This document shows, piece after piece, positions 1-8,779 of a stretch of DNA of 64,000 nt; the stretch's first letter is position 1; every line of letters begins with the position of its first letter. Below the pieces are notes generated by a model. That model was given only the letters and a program-made list of their open reading frames with translations, had not been told where the DNA came from and searched no databases. The translations under genes and the position numbers were made by a program. Source of the stretch: an uncultured Allobosea sp. (GTDB lineage: Bacteria; Pseudomonadota; Alphaproteobacteria; Rhizobiales; Beijerinckiaceae); the NCBI RefSeq assembly GCF_945956895.1, contig NZ_CAMFJF010000017.1, forward strand, positions 1 through 64,000, written 5' to 3'.

Positions 1-2
1 GC

Positions 3-46
3 GGGTCACTTCTCAGTGGAAACCCAGGGTCACTTCTCGGCGGAAA
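3..46. repeat. Tandem 20-bp repeats resembling an IS21-family terminus
   Basis: Two copies of a 20-bp unit beginning GGGTCACTTCTC and ending GGAAA lie at 3-22 and 27-46, 24 bp apart and differing at two bases. IS21-family elements carry several such repeats inside their ends, and repeats of this style are often seen next to istB in alphaproteobacteria. No istA or istB is in the window, so the body of the element, if present, lies to the left. The element tip and any target duplication cannot be placed. The family call rests on recall of typical ends, not on a search. Confidence 0.45.
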
Positions 47-142
47 TCAACACCCCAAGTACAAAGGGCGCAAGGGACATTGACCTCTGCGTCGGCGCCA
101 ACGAGGCTGGGCGACGCCTGTTCAGAGCGAGCTTCGACGCCG

Positions 143-1300
143 ATGCCTGGTTACAACCACTATCCGAGTTGCCCCTGCGGATGGTGTGCCAAAGGCTGGT
201 CGAGCCGGTCAGGACGGAGTTCTGTCGAAAGCCTGTTTTCGGCTCGCGACGCCACGCATCTCCTTCAGCGACATCGGATTCGATCGAGGCTTGCATGCTA
301 CGTCAACCCGAACGCCCGGTGCCCGGTCTGTAACGAGCCGGTCTTCTTCTACGCCAACGCGGCCGGCAGCCGCGTCTTCTTCGACGACCTGGGACCGCCA
401 TGGCCCAAACATCCCTGCACCGATCGACACGCTATGGTGGAAATGCGCCCGATTGAGCGACGCAGCGCCGGGCTCATGCAGGAGTTGGTCAAGGCGGCAA
501 ACACCATCGGGATGCTGGCCCAGTCGCCTGGGCCAGCAGGCCAAAGCCGATACCGACCCGTCGTCGTTCTCAGCGTCTCCTCGGGTAGTAGCAACTCGAC
601 CGTCACGGGCGAATATCTGGACACGACCGCGCGCGAATCCTTCAAGGTTACGGTCCAGAGCACCGAGCTTCCGCTGTCTGTAGGCGACATCATCGGCCAC
701 CAGGACGGGATGGTCTCCTATGTCGATCCGCTCACCCTGCACCCGATGCAGTTTCGCGACGGCGGGGTTGTCGAGCCTTATCTGGACGCGGTGTCCGGCC
801 ATCAGGCTCCGGTTCCGACGACGCGGCTCTCCACCAGCGCAACCCTGCTCAAGCGTCCTGGTTCACGGCACAGTCCCAGGCCCGCCAAAGAGCCAACGGG
901 TGACTTGACCAAGGCGGAGCTACGCCATTTCGGCGACGATGAGGAGACACTCGGACGGCTGCTCGCCACCTACGGTCCGCTAATTCGGACGTATTCCCGC
1001 GAGCAGGTCCGTAAGCCGATGGACGTATGCCAGAGGCTCAATCGCGAAGGCCATAAAACCATGGCAGGCGCAGTCTGGACGACCCGGCTCGTCTATTTCC
1101 TGCTGAAGCTCCTGTTCGACAAGCCGCGCCGAACAGAAGCCGCCGCCAAGCAGCATGCCGCTCCGCCATCGCGCCCTGACCATCGGCGCCCATCACCGCG
1201 TTCAGATAATGCGACCGGCGGCGACGGAGTGGAACTCACCATGACGGCCAAGCTTGAACGGTTAGGACGCGTGACGGTGGCAAAGCCGCGACCGCGCTGA
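143..1300 (+). CDS. Unrecognised Cys-rich protein of the integrated element
   Basis: I do not recognise a named family. The chosen ATG at 143 gives 385 residues; a TTG at 80 in the same frame would add 21 unremarkable residues. The first 15 residues read YNHYPSCPCGWCAKG, a CxCxxC cluster. About 60 residues on is a second cluster with CPVCNEPVFFY, then GSRVFFDDLGPPWPKHPC, which looks like a zinc ribbon followed by an aromatic, proline-rich stretch. The rest is hydrophilic with no membrane segment, and the C-terminal third is basic. It converges on the integrase gene and lies between an IS21-like end and a tRNA-anchored integrase, so it is probably accessory cargo. A zinc-binding nucleic-acid protein is possible but unproven. 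Confidence 0.6.
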   Translation: MPGYNHYPSCPCGWCAKGWSSRSGRSSVESLFSARDATHLLQRHRIRSRLACYVNPNARCPVCNEPVFFYANAAGSRVFFDDLGPPWPKHPCTDRHAMVEMRPIERRSAGLMQELVKAANTIGMLAQSPGPAGQSRYRPVVVLSVSSGSSNSTVTGEYLDTTARESFKVTVQSTELPLSVGDIIGHQDGMVSYVDPLTLHPMQFRDGGVVEPYLDAVSGHQAPVPTTRLSTSATLLKRPGSRHSPRPAKEPTGDLTKAELRHFGDDEETLGRLLATYGPLIRTYSREQVRKPMDVCQRLNREGHKTMAGAVWTTRLVYFLLKLLFDKPRRTEAAAKQHAAPPSRPDHRRPSPRSDNATGGDGVELTMTAKLERLGRVTVAKPRPR

Positions 1301-1322
1301 CGTGCAGCGCGGGCGCGGTCGC
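1288..1322. terminator. Inverted repeat between convergent genes, possible bidirectional terminator
   Basis: A perfect 10-bp stem (GCGACCGCGC at 1288-1297 with GCGCGGTCGC at 1313-1322) encloses a 15-nt loop that contains the stop codon of the upstream gene. It separates that gene from the convergent integrase gene. There is no clear T-run on either side, so terminator function is inferred from position only. Confidence 0.35.
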
Positions 1323-1335
1323 CGCAACTTCGGGA

Positions 1336-3303
1336 TCAGTCCTGATCATCGAAGCTGGCGGGCGGAGCCTTGGCGATCGCCGCGAGGATTCGATCGACAT
1401 CGATCGGGATGTCCAGCTTATCGACGTCCGCCTTGAGCGCGGTCAGCGTCTGCCCCTTGTTGTAGACCCGGAACGTCGACTTGCGAGCCGCGCTGGCATG
1501 CCCGACGAATTCCTCGGCGTGAGCAACGTTGTCGATGGCGCGATAGAGCAGCGTGCAGACGCTGTGCCGGAAGGCATGAAAGTCGAGCTCGCTGGGAAAC
1601 CCGGCGGCCGACTTGAAGTCCGAGAAGCGACGCCCCGGAGCCGCACCCCACGAACGCTGGGCATTGCCGGCACTGATTTCCGGAAACAGTCGCTCGTCGC
1701 GATCACGCCCCTCGATACGCGCGGCCAGGAAACCGAGGCGCAACAGATTGTCGTGCAGGGGCACGAACCGCCGGCTCGGCTTGTCCCGGCGCTTGTCGCC
1801 CTTCAGCTTCAGCGTCTTGTCTGTCTTGAGGTCGAAGTACCAGATGCCGGTCTCTTCGTCGCGAACGACGTGCCGGACACGCAGCTGGAAGATCTCCTCC
1901 CTTCGCATGCCCTGATGCGCCGCGATGATTACGCCCCACCAGAGCGGCGTGCGCGGAATGCAGTTGCCGATTGTGAGGCGATCACGATCCGAGCGACAGC
2001 CGACGAAAAATGGCAAGGCGAAGAGCGTCTTCAGATCAGCGGGTTCCCACATGTCGCGAGCCCCCTTCTCGCGAATGAGCGATCCTTCCTCCTCCTCATC
2101 ATTACCATCGACCGGCAGGAACAGACCCTTTGTCGGCGTCTCGCTGCCCGCCGCGATTGCGCCGTTGTCGATGCCGTATTCCCAAAGCAGGTTGAAGAGT
2201 GAGAGGTGCCGATTGATCGTCTTTCCCTTCAGCTTCGGGATCTTCTGGTCATGGGGTTTGCCCTGGTCCAAGGCCGCAGCGAGCTCGATGATGTGCGTGA
2301 AGGAGCAGCCATCCTTCAGCATCCTGCCAAACTCGCCTCGGATGTACTGGGACGGCAGCTTCTGCAGTTGCCGGATCAGGTTCGTAACATGGGGGCGCTT
2401 GATCTGGTCGAGCGTAACGTCCCCCCAAAACTCGATCAGCAGCTTGTAGGTGCTCTTTCCTTGGATCGCTTGAGCCTCGTCGATCCGCTTCTTCTCGACG
2501 GCGTCGTTCAAGAAGATCGGCCAAACCTCGGACAGGCGCTTTCCTACCCAGTTTGGAACCGCGGTCCCCGGCATAGAGGCGGCGACCGAGCCGTCGTCAT
2601 GCGCTCGATCGCGGCCGAGCGCCGCCGCTGTCGCAGCGCCGCCGATAACCCAATGATGCGGCATCCTGTCCTGGACACGATCACCGACCTTCGCCGAGCG
2701 CAGGTTGGCGTGAATCTGGGCGGTCGTCAGCGGGCAGTCGGCGGGAAGATCGACCTCTCCCTCCGACACGATCGCGACGCCTTCGTCCCCGCTCGCCGGG
2801 AGGGCAGCATAGATGTCGGCGTAGCCTTCAGCCGCATGAATGCGTGCGCGGGTCAGCGCATTCTTGACGAGCGCGGTGCGATTTTCATCAGCTGGATAGT
2901 CGGGCGAGATGGCGCCCTCGCGCACCGCCTGGCGCAGAAAGCTTGAAAGCCCCACCATCTTGTTGCGCTGATCGGTCGCCGTCTCAAGAGGATGCTCGGG
3001 CACTCCCGCAGCAACGCGCTCAAGGATCGCGTCCTCGGTCTTCGTCCAGGTCGCGCTGGCGATGCTGGCCTCAGCCATGGCACGCACGGCCTCGCGCGTC
3101 ATCGCCGGATTCACACGGATCGTCATGAACAGTGTCTCCGTCGCCTGCCACAGGGCCGATGCCATGCGCCGGGCTTCTCCGGGGGTGGCCCGGCCCATCG
3201 ACCTGACGATCTCGGCAGCGCCGAATTTGATTCGCAGGTCATGGGGAATCTTCCGCCGAAACAGGGAAATTGCACCCCGCTGACGAGTACAAGGAGTGAA
3301 CAT
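1336..3303 (-). CDS. Tyrosine recombinase / phage-type integrase
   Basis: This 655-residue protein has the catalytic set of the tyrosine recombinase family in its C-terminal half: arginine in HQGMRREEIFQL (about residue 463), HAFRH (about 576), VGHA (about 600) and the likely nucleophilic tyrosine in FRVYNKG (about 613). The N-terminal half would hold the arm- and core-binding domains; it is longer than in lambda integrase and resembles the large integrases of alphaproteobacterial genomic islands. The start lies 152 bp from the encoded 3' end of tRNA-Gln, the usual arrangement for an element that integrates into a tRNA gene. The reading frame is intact. It should catalyse integration and excision of the element to its left. 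Confidence 0.88.
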   Translation of the reverse strand: MFTPCTRQRGAISLFRRKIPHDLRIKFGAAEIVRSMGRATPGEARRMASALWQATETLFMTIRVNPAMTREAVRAMAEASIASATWTKTEDAILERVAAGVPEHPLETATDQRNKMVGLSSFLRQAVREGAISPDYPADENRTALVKNALTRARIHAAEGYADIYAALPASGDEGVAIVSEGEVDLPADCPLTTAQIHANLRSAKVGDRVQDRMPHHWVIGGAATAAALGRDRAHDDGSVAASMPGTAVPNWVGKRLSEVWPIFLNDAVEKKRIDEAQAIQGKSTYKLLIEFWGDVTLDQIKRPHVTNLIRQLQKLPSQYIRGEFGRMLKDGCSFTHIIELAAALDQGKPHDQKIPKLKGKTINRHLSLFNLLWEYGIDNGAIAAGSETPTKGLFLPVDGNDEEEEGSLIREKGARDMWEPADLKTLFALPFFVGCRSDRDRLTIGNCIPRTPLWWGVIIAAHQGMRREEIFQLRVRHVVRDEETGIWYFDLKTDKTLKLKGDKRRDKPSRRFVPLHDNLLRLGFLAARIEGRDRDERLFPEISAGNAQRSWGAAPGRRFSDFKSAAGFPSELDFHAFRHSVCTLLYRAIDNVAHAEEFVGHASAARKSTFRVYNKGQTLTALKADVDKLDIPIDVDRILAAIAKAPPASFDDQD

Positions 3304-3430
3304 AGTTAAAGGGCCCAGACTGGCGCAGAGCGAGTGCGGTGGACCTGCCCGGTGGACCTATGCGCCTTGAGGGCACCAAACAGGCGCGCGAAAAGCTCAA
3401 GGAAATCAGCAAATGTCTGAGAGTCTTGAG

Positions 3431-3475
3431 CCATTTGTCTCAGAAAGTGAGCAAATGGCTGGGGGACTAGGATTC
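3431..3475. other. Candidate attachment-site junction at the tRNA-Gln 3' end
   Basis: The 3' end of the tRNA gene faces the integrase gene, so the crossover probably falls within the T-arm/acceptor sequence, roughly 3456-3480. A 7-bp inverted repeat (CCATTTG at 3431-3437, CAAATGG at 3452-3458) overlaps the encoded CCA. A further CAAATG copy occurs near 3412, which could represent integrase binding sites. The partner att copy is not in the window. Confidence 0.4.
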
Positions 3476-3529
3476 GAACCTAGACAACCAGAGTCAGAGT
3501 CTGGGGTCCTACCGTTAGACGATCCCCCA
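3456..3529 (-). tRNA. tRNA-Gln (anticodon CTG)
   Basis: Read on the minus strand, the 74-nt sequence folds as a full cloverleaf. The acceptor is TGGGGGA paired with TCCCCCA, and the anticodon stem CCAGA/TCTGG encloses the loop CTCTGAC, with anticodon CTG for glutamine. The T-arm contains GGTTCGAATCC. CCA is encoded at 3456-3458. The gene is intact despite the adjacent integrase, as expected when an element restores the tRNA 3' end on integration. Confidence 0.95.
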
Positions 3530-3571
3530 ACGATAGAGGCGCTTCGGTGTGGCGCCGCGTTGGTGAGCCGG

Positions 3572-3600
3572 GGTCTAATCAATGCAATCCGGCTTGGCAA
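3572..3600 (-). promoter_or_regulatory. Possible promoter of tRNA-Gln
   Basis: On the minus strand, TTGCCA (3595-3600) is followed after 17 nt by TAGACC (3572-3577), about 42 bp before the mature tRNA 5' end. The match to a housekeeping sigma promoter is moderate. The remaining sequence up to the peptidase gene at 3926 (about 325 bp) shows no other gene or clear element. Confidence 0.35.
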
Positions 3601-3925
3601 GAGCAGAATTCACCCTCAGTGCAAAACGCTTCACAGAAACGTCGCCGACCACCCCTTGCCGCTGCTTCGCATCTCGACCGCCCCCGATCTCCCCGATGTA
3701 AGGACCGGAGGATGGAGCCGGAGGTCTCCTCAGATCGCTCCTGATCGAAACGGTTCGGCGACGGATGGTCGACAAGCTGCGTCGGCCCACGGGACGTCAT
3801 GGCGTGCCCTTGCCTGCCAGTACCCGACTCTTCGCAGGTGCAGGCCAGGATTCGCGGTTCCGGGCTGTGCGCCGCGCATGGAAGCCGCCTTGCGCGCGGA
3901 GGGCTTCATCGGAGAACATCACGCC

Positions 3926-5038
3926 ATGAATCAGCAAGAAGCCGCCGCCGCGCTCTCCGTCTGGGTCGCGCTCGAAAGTCCCACCAGCCATCCCGCTGGC
4001 GTGAGCGGCATGATGGATCTCGTCCAGAATGAGATCACGGGGCTGCCGATCGCCGTCGAGCGCATTCCCGGCCGCGACGGGCTCGGCGACATGGTCGTGC
4101 TGCGTGCCGGGCTCGACAATGGTCAGCCGGGCGTTGCCGTGATGTCGCATCTCGATACCGTTCATCCGGTCGGGACCAGCGCCAAGGAGTTGCCGGTCCG
4201 GATCGATGGCGACCGGCTCTACGGTCCCGGCGTCTACGATATGAAGGGGGGCGCCTGGCTCGCCTTGCAGGCCTTCAAGCAGGTTGCCGTCGCAGGCTCG
4301 GCCAAGCGGCCAATGGTCTTCCTGTTTACACCGGACGAGGAGATCGGCTCGCCGACGAGCCGCGCGCTGATCGAGGAGATCGGCCGGAGATCGAAGGCCG
4401 TGCTCGTCACCGAGCCGGCGCGGCAAGGCGGCAAGATCGTTACCGCGCGCAAGGGCGTCGGCCGTTTCGACGTCAGGCTGGAAGGCCGCCCCGCCCATGC
4501 CGGCTCGAAACATGCCGAAGGGCGTAGCGCCATCCGCGAGGCGGCGCGCCAGATCCTCGCGATCGAGGGAATGACCGATTATGCGCGCGGCATCACGACG
4601 AGCGTCGCGCTTGTCGGTGGTGGCACGGCGGCCAACGTCATCCCGCAGCATGCCTGGTTCAGCGTCGACTGCCGCGTGACCACTCTGGCTGACGGCACGA
4701 TGATGGAGAACCGCATCCTGAGCCTGAAGCCACATGATCCGGATGTTCAATTGCGCATCACCGGCGGGATGAACCGTCCGCCCTATGAGAAATCGGCGGA
4801 GGTCTCCGCGCTGTTCGAGCTGGCGCGCAAGGTTGCGGCCGATGCCGGCTTCGACCTGCAGGATTGCCCGATGACGGGGGGCGGCTCCGACGGCAATTTC
4901 ACGGCCGCGCTCGGCGTGCCGACCCTCGACGGGCTCGGCATCGACGGCGACGGCGCGCATACGCTGCAGGAATACGGGCTGATCTCCTCGATCGGGCCGC
5001 GTCAGGCGCTGATGAAGGGCCTGCTGGAGACGATCTGA
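3926..5038 (+). CDS. M20-family metallopeptidase (carboxypeptidase G2-like)
   Basis: The 370-residue protein shows the M20 dinuclear zinc site in order: SHLDTVHPV (His and catalytic Asp), GPGVYDMKGG (bridging Asp), TPDEEIGS (catalytic and metal Glu), a dimerisation-domain stretch with GRPAHAGS, and the C-terminal MTGGGSDGNF region before a late HTLQEYG histidine. This is the pattern of glutamate carboxypeptidase and related amidohydrolases that cleave an N-terminal or acyl-amino-acid bond. The ATG at 3926 has GGAG 11 nt upstream; the frame is open for 171 further codons upstream, but that part is low-quality translation across the tRNA region and is unlikely to be coding. An ATG at 3878 is the alternative. 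No signal peptide is seen, so it is probably cytoplasmic. The exact substrate cannot be told. Confidence 0.88.
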   Translation: MNQQEAAAALSVWVALESPTSHPAGVSGMMDLVQNEITGLPIAVERIPGRDGLGDMVVLRAGLDNGQPGVAVMSHLDTVHPVGTSAKELPVRIDGDRLYGPGVYDMKGGAWLALQAFKQVAVAGSAKRPMVFLFTPDEEIGSPTSRALIEEIGRRSKAVLVTEPARQGGKIVTARKGVGRFDVRLEGRPAHAGSKHAEGRSAIREAARQILAIEGMTDYARGITTSVALVGGGTAANVIPQHAWFSVDCRVTTLADGTMMENRILSLKPHDPDVQLRITGGMNRPPYEKSAEVSALFELARKVAADAGFDLQDCPMTGGGSDGNFTAALGVPTLDGLGIDGDGAHTLQEYGLISSIGPRQALMKGLLETI

Positions 5039-5078
5039 GGCACCGTCGCCTCACGCACGGCTTCTCGGGAAAATGCGG

Positions 5079-5183
5079 GTCATCCCGGGCGACCAGAGGG
5101 AGACCCGGGATCCATTCCTGAACCTTTGCCGGAAACGCTCCGGCATGGATCCCGGATCTCCGCTTCGCTGCGTCCGGGATGAC
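5079..5183. repeat. GTCAT...ATGAC dispersed repeat, copy 1
   Basis: The gap after the peptidase holds an imperfect palindromic element that opens GTCATCCCGGGC and closes GTCCGGGATGAC, with internal CCCGGGATCC / GGATCCCGGA arms. It shares this boundary plan with copies near 19945, 26915, 28386 and 32206. It can fold into a long hairpin and lies between the convergent peptidase and accC genes. It codes for nothing visible. Confidence 0.6.
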
Positions 5184-5214
5184 TCGCGGATTGAATTCGC
5201 GACATGAGAAAGCA

Positions 5215-5241
5215 AAAGCCCCTCGCGACGCGAGGGGCTTT
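5215..5241 (-). terminator. Rho-independent terminator after accC
   Basis: A 13-bp stem, AAAGCCCCTCGCG (5215-5227) with CGCGAGGGGCTTT (5229-5241), lies 28 bp past the accC stop codon. On the minus strand it is followed by TTTTGC. It would end the aroQ-accB-accC transcript and could also work on the plus strand. Confidence 0.8.
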
Positions 5242-5269
5242 CTCATTTCGGGAACTGCCGGAGGAGCCC

Positions 5270-6631
5270 TCAGGCTTCCGGCTCGCCCATGCCACCGGCG
5301 GCGAGGAATTTCTCGAGCCAGTGGATGTTGTAGTCGCCGTTGAGGATGTCGGGATTGCGCACCAGCGTGCGGAACAGCGGCAGCGTCGTGTCGACGCCAT
5401 CCACGACGAATTCGTCGAGCGAGCGGCGCAGACGCATCAGGCATTCGTCGCGGTTGCGGCCATGCACGATCAGCTTGCCGACGAGCGAATCGTAATGCGG
5501 CGGGATCGTGTAGCCCTGATAGGCGGCGGAATCGACGCGCACGCCGAGGCCGCCCGGCGTGTGGAACGAGGCGATCTTGCCGGGCGAGGGGCGGAAGGTC
5601 GCGTGATGCTCGGCATTGACCCGGCACTCGATGGCGTGGCCCTCGATGATGATGTCGGACTGCTTGAGCGAGAGCGGCGCGCCCGCGGCGATGCGGATCT
5701 GCTCGTTGACCAGATCGATCCCGGTGATCATCTCGGTGACCGGGTGCTCGACCTGGATGCGGGTGTTCATCTCGATGAAGTAGAACTCGCCATCCTCGTA
5801 GAGGAACTCAATCGTGCCGGCGCCGCGATACTGCAATTCGCACATCGCCTTGGCGCAGATCTCGCCGATCCGGTCGCGCTCGCCGGCATTGAGGGCGGGC
5901 GAGGGGCCTTCTTCCCAGACTTTCTGGTGGCGGCGCTGCAGCGAGCAGTCGCGCTCGCCGAGATGGATCGCGTGGCCACGGCCGTCGCCGAGCACCTGGA
6001 TTTCGATATGGCGCGGCTTCTCGAGATACTTTTCGATATAGACCGCGTCGTCGCCGAAATTGGCCTTGGCCTCGCTGCGGGCCGTGGCGAGCAGGACGGG
6101 AAGCTCCTCCTCGTTGCGCACGACCTTCATGCCCTTGCCGCCGCCGCCGGAGGCGGCCTTGATGATGACGGGCAGGCCGATCTCGCGGATGATGCGCAGC
6201 GCCTCCGCCTCGTCGGCGACGCCGCCCTCGGAGCCCGGCACGCAGGGGATGCCGAGGCGCTTCGCCGTGCGCTTGGCCTCGATCTTGTCGCCCATGCTGC
6301 GGATATGCTCAGCCTTGGGGCCGATGAAGGCGATGTTGTGCCGCTCCAGGATCTCGGCGAAGCGGGCGTTCTCGGAGAGGAAGCCGTAGCCGGGATGGAC
6401 CGCGTCCGCGCCGGTGATCTCGCAGGCCGCGATCAGGGCGGGGATGTTGAGATAGCTCTCGCGGGCCGGTGGCGGGCCGATGCAGACGCTCTCGTCGGCG
6501 AGGCGCACATGCATGGCGTTGGCGTCGGCCGTGGAATGCACCGCGACGGTCGCGATGCCGAGCTCCTTGGCGGCGCGCAGCACGCGCAGCGCGATCTCTC
6601 CACGATTGGCGATCAGGATCTTGTCGAACAT
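5270..6631 (-). CDS. accC: Biotin carboxylase subunit of acetyl-CoA carboxylase
   Basis: AccC carboxylates biotin on the carrier protein AccB with ATP and bicarbonate, the first half-reaction of fatty acid synthesis. The 453-residue protein begins [17 protein letters not shown], the typical AccC start; the in-frame extension to 6676 is not expected. An ATP-grasp domain follows with the glycine-rich loop [11 protein letters not shown] (about residue 160), [14 protein letters not shown], the active-site region [14 protein letters not shown] (about 290) and the C-terminal RPSPGKI domain. Its length is normal. It follows accB after 41 bp on the same strand and is ended by the terminator at 5215. 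Confidence 0.97.
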   Translation of the reverse strand: MFDKILIANRGEIALRVLRAAKELGIATVAVHSTADANAMHVRLADESVCIGPPPARESYLNIPALIAACEITGADAVHPGYGFLSENARFAEILERHNIAFIGPKAEHIRSMGDKIEAKRTAKRLGIPCVPGSEGGVADEAEALRIIREIGLPVIIKAASGGGGKGMKVVRNEEELPVLLATARSEAKANFGDDAVYIEKYLEKPRHIEIQVLGDGRGHAIHLGERDCSLQRRHQKVWEEGPSPALNAGERDRIGEICAKAMCELQYRGAGTIEFLYEDGEFYFIEMNTRIQVEHPVTEMITGIDLVNEQIRIAAGAPLSLKQSDIIIEGHAIECRVNAEHHATFRPSPGKIASFHTPGGLGVRVDSAAYQGYTIPPHYDSLVGKLIVHGRNRDECLMRLRRSLDEFVVDGVDTTLPLFRTLVRNPDILNGDYNIHWLEKFLAAGGMGEPEA

Positions 6632-6672
6632 CTTGAAACCCAAATCGGACCCGGCGGCGCGAGGCGCCGCGC

Positions 6673-7137
6673 TCACTCGATCACCAGCAGCGGCTCGCCG
6701 TATTCGACCGGCTGGCCGTCCTCGACCATGATGGCCGTGACCTTGCCGGCGCGCGGCGCGACGATGTCGTTGAAGGTCTTCATCGCCTCGACGAGCAGGA
6801 TGCGCTCACCCTGCTTCACGACGCTGCCGATCTCGACGAAAGGCTTGGCATCGGGCGAGGGGCGGCGATAGGCGGTGCCGACCATCGGGGAGGGCACGGC
6901 GCCGGGATGGGCGGCGGTCGGCTTGGCCTCGACGGGGGCCGCGGCGGAAGCGACGACCGGGGCCGGCATCGCGACCATCGGGGCCGCCGCAGGGACCTGC
7001 ACGGTCGTGGAGATGTTGCGGGCGACGCGGACGCGCAGATCGCCCTTCTCGACCTCGATCTCGGTGAGATCGGTCTGGTTCAGGAGCTCGGCGAGCTCGC
7101 GGACAAGTTCGGGGTCGATTGGGCTCTTGGTCGCCAT
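6673..7137 (-). CDS. accB: Biotin carboxyl carrier protein of acetyl-CoA carboxylase
   Basis: The 154-residue carrier has the AccB plan: a short helical N-terminus ([13 protein letters not shown]), an Ala/Pro-rich linker at about residues 40-75, and a C-terminal biotinyl domain with the biotin-accepting lysine in [10 protein letters not shown]. The start [11 protein letters not shown] at 7137 fits the family better than the upstream MIP start at 7149. It is transcribed just ahead of accC and after aroQ, an order common in Hyphomicrobiales. Confidence 0.96.
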   Translation of the reverse strand: MATKSPIDPELVRELAELLNQTDLTEIEVEKGDLRVRVARNISTTVQVPAAAPMVAMPAPVVASAAAPVEAKPTAAHPGAVPSPMVGTAYRRPSPDAKPFVEIGSVVKQGERILLVEAMKTFNDIVAPRAGKVTAIMVEDGQPVEYGEPLLVIE

Positions 7138-7209
7138 GGCGGGTATCACCGTCTTCTTCGGATATTCGGATGGGAACGACGGTCTCGACCGTGCTCCCGT
7201 TCAAAAGGT

Positions 7210-7665
7210 TCAGGCGGCTTGCGCCGCCCGCTTTTCCAGCAGCGGCACGATCGCGTCGAAAGCCAGGTCATAGCTCGCGACGCCGAAGCCGCAGATCACG
7301 CCGACGCAAACCGGAGCCATATAGGAATGGTGCCGGAATTCCTCGCGCGCATGCACGTTGGAGATATGGACCTCGATCGCCAGCGCATCGACGCCCTTGA
7401 TCGCGTCGCGCAAGGCTACCGAGGTATGGGTATAGGCGCCCGCATTGATGATGACGCCGGCACCGGCCAGGCCCGCCTGCTGGATGAAGGTGACGAGCTC
7501 ACCCTCGAAATTGGTCTGGCGGAAGGTGAGGTCGACGCCCGCGGTCTCAGCCTTGCGGCGCAGGCGTTCCTCGACGCCGGCCAGGGTGACCGCACCATAG
7601 GTTCCGGGCTCGCGGGTTCCGAGCAGGTTGAGATTGGGTCCGTTCAGGACGTGGACGGCGACCAT
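7210..7665 (-). CDS. aroQ: Type II 3-dehydroquinate dehydratase
   Basis: AroQ converts 3-dehydroquinate to 3-dehydroshikimate in the shikimate pathway. The 151-residue protein opens with HVLNGPNLNLLGTREPGTYG, which includes the active-site loop with its catalytic Arg and Tyr. INAGAYTHTSVALRDA (about residue 75) and EVHISNVHAREEFRHHS with the catalytic His (about 100) follow. The size matches the dodecameric type II enzyme. The ATG at 7665 is chosen because homology starts there; the longer open frame overlaps the upstream gene. It precedes accB by 72 bp and is likely co-transcribed with accBC. Confidence 0.95.
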   Translation of the reverse strand: MVAVHVLNGPNLNLLGTREPGTYGAVTLAGVEERLRRKAETAGVDLTFRQTNFEGELVTFIQQAGLAGAGVIINAGAYTHTSVALRDAIKGVDALAIEVHISNVHAREEFRHHSYMAPVCVGVICGFGVASYDLAFDAIVPLLEKRAAQAA

Positions 7666-7786
7666 CGAAAGCGTTGATTCCGGCACCGCGCGCAGGCGGC
7701 AGGAGCCGCCCTCATAAACGTTGCGAGCCGGCAGGGGAAGCCTGAAGCACCCTGCCGGCCCATTGGAGCTTGTTTGGAAGAGCCGA

Positions 7787-8593
7787 TCAGCCGGCGCAGT
7801 CGGTCTTGCCGCAGCGACGCACCGAGTCGATCTTCTGCTTGAGAGCAGCCTGGCCGACGGCACCGAAGACGATCTCGTCGCCGATGATGAAGGCCGGCGT
7901 GCCGGTGAGGCCGAGACGGTCGCCGAGCGCGACGGTATCCGCAATCGCGGCCTTGGTGGCGGGCGCTTCCATGTCCTTCTTCAACTGGGCGACATCGGCG
8001 CCGGCTTCCTTGGCGATGTCGAGCGCCTTGGCGGCGTTGACCTTGCCCTTCACGGCCATCAGCTTGTTGTGGAAATCAAAGTACTTCGCGCCCTGGAGCT
8101 GGTTCTTCACGGCGACAGCGACATGGCTGGCCTCGACCGAATCGGGGCCGAGGATCGGGAAGTCCTTGAGCACGACGCGCAGCTTCGGGTCGGCCTTGGA
8201 GAGCGCGGTCACGTCCTCCATCGCCCTTTTGCAGAAGCCGCAATTGTAATCCATGAACTCGACGAGGGTGATGTCGCCGTCGGGATTGCCGATGACGACC
8301 GAGGTCGCGGGATCGGTGATGCGGGCCTTCTCGGCTGCGACCGCATTACGCTGGGCATCGGCCTGGGCGACCGTGTTGCGGCGCTCCAGCTCGATCAGCG
8401 CGTCCTGGATGATCTCGGGATTCTTCAGGATCGTCTCGCGGATCAGGTCGGTCACCGCCTTGCGCTGCTCGGGCGAGAGCGGCTGGCCCTGCGCCAGGGC
8501 CGGCGCGGCGGAGGCCGCGAGCCAGAGGCTCAGCGCGACGGCGGCTGGCCGCAGGCAGGCGCGCGCCAGGCTGGTCAGGGTCGGGAAAGCCAT
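7787..8593 (-). CDS. Periplasmic DsbA-family thiol oxidoreductase
   Basis: This 268-residue protein has a clear Sec signal peptide (hydrophobic run about residues 14-32, cleavage after PALAQ). A helical N-terminal stretch is followed by a thioredoxin-like fold with the redox motif YNCGFCKRAM (CGFC, about residue 123) and the cis-proline loop LTGTPAFIIGD. The N-terminal helical region before the fold is typical of the Com1/ScsC-like branch, some members of which are oligomeric disulfide isomerases. Its position upstream of aroQ-accB-accC on the same strand is common in this order, but a gap of about 120 bp suggests it may have its own transcript. Oxidase versus isomerase cannot be decided. Confidence 0.9.
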   Translation of the reverse strand: MAFPTLTSLARACLRPAAVALSLWLAASAAPALAQGQPLSPEQRKAVTDLIRETILKNPEIIQDALIELERRNTVAQADAQRNAVAAEKARITDPATSVVIGNPDGDITLVEFMDYNCGFCKRAMEDVTALSKADPKLRVVLKDFPILGPDSVEASHVAVAVKNQLQGAKYFDFHNKLMAVKGKVNAAKALDIAKEAGADVAQLKKDMEAPATKAAIADTVALGDRLGLTGTPAFIIGDEIVFGAVGQAALKQKIDSVRRCGKTDCAG

Positions 8594-8779
8594 CTCGTCA
8601 TCCTTTCAAGGCCGCCGGCTGCAATTGCAGAGGCGGAAGCAACGCGTCTGGGCGCGAGCTTGTGGGTGTTCGGGGGGCGGAGGTCAAATCACAGCTCTGC
8701 CAGCGGATGCGGCCGATGGTTGCAGGGGGTCGTGGGCTCGGCTACGCGGTCTGGCTGCCTCGCGAACCTGGACGAGCCG

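Noticed and set aside
3413..3925. A 171-codon N-terminal extension of the M20 peptidase frame
   Set aside because: It runs through the tRNA-Gln gene on the opposite strand and gives no peptidase-like sequence; the start at 3926 fits the family.
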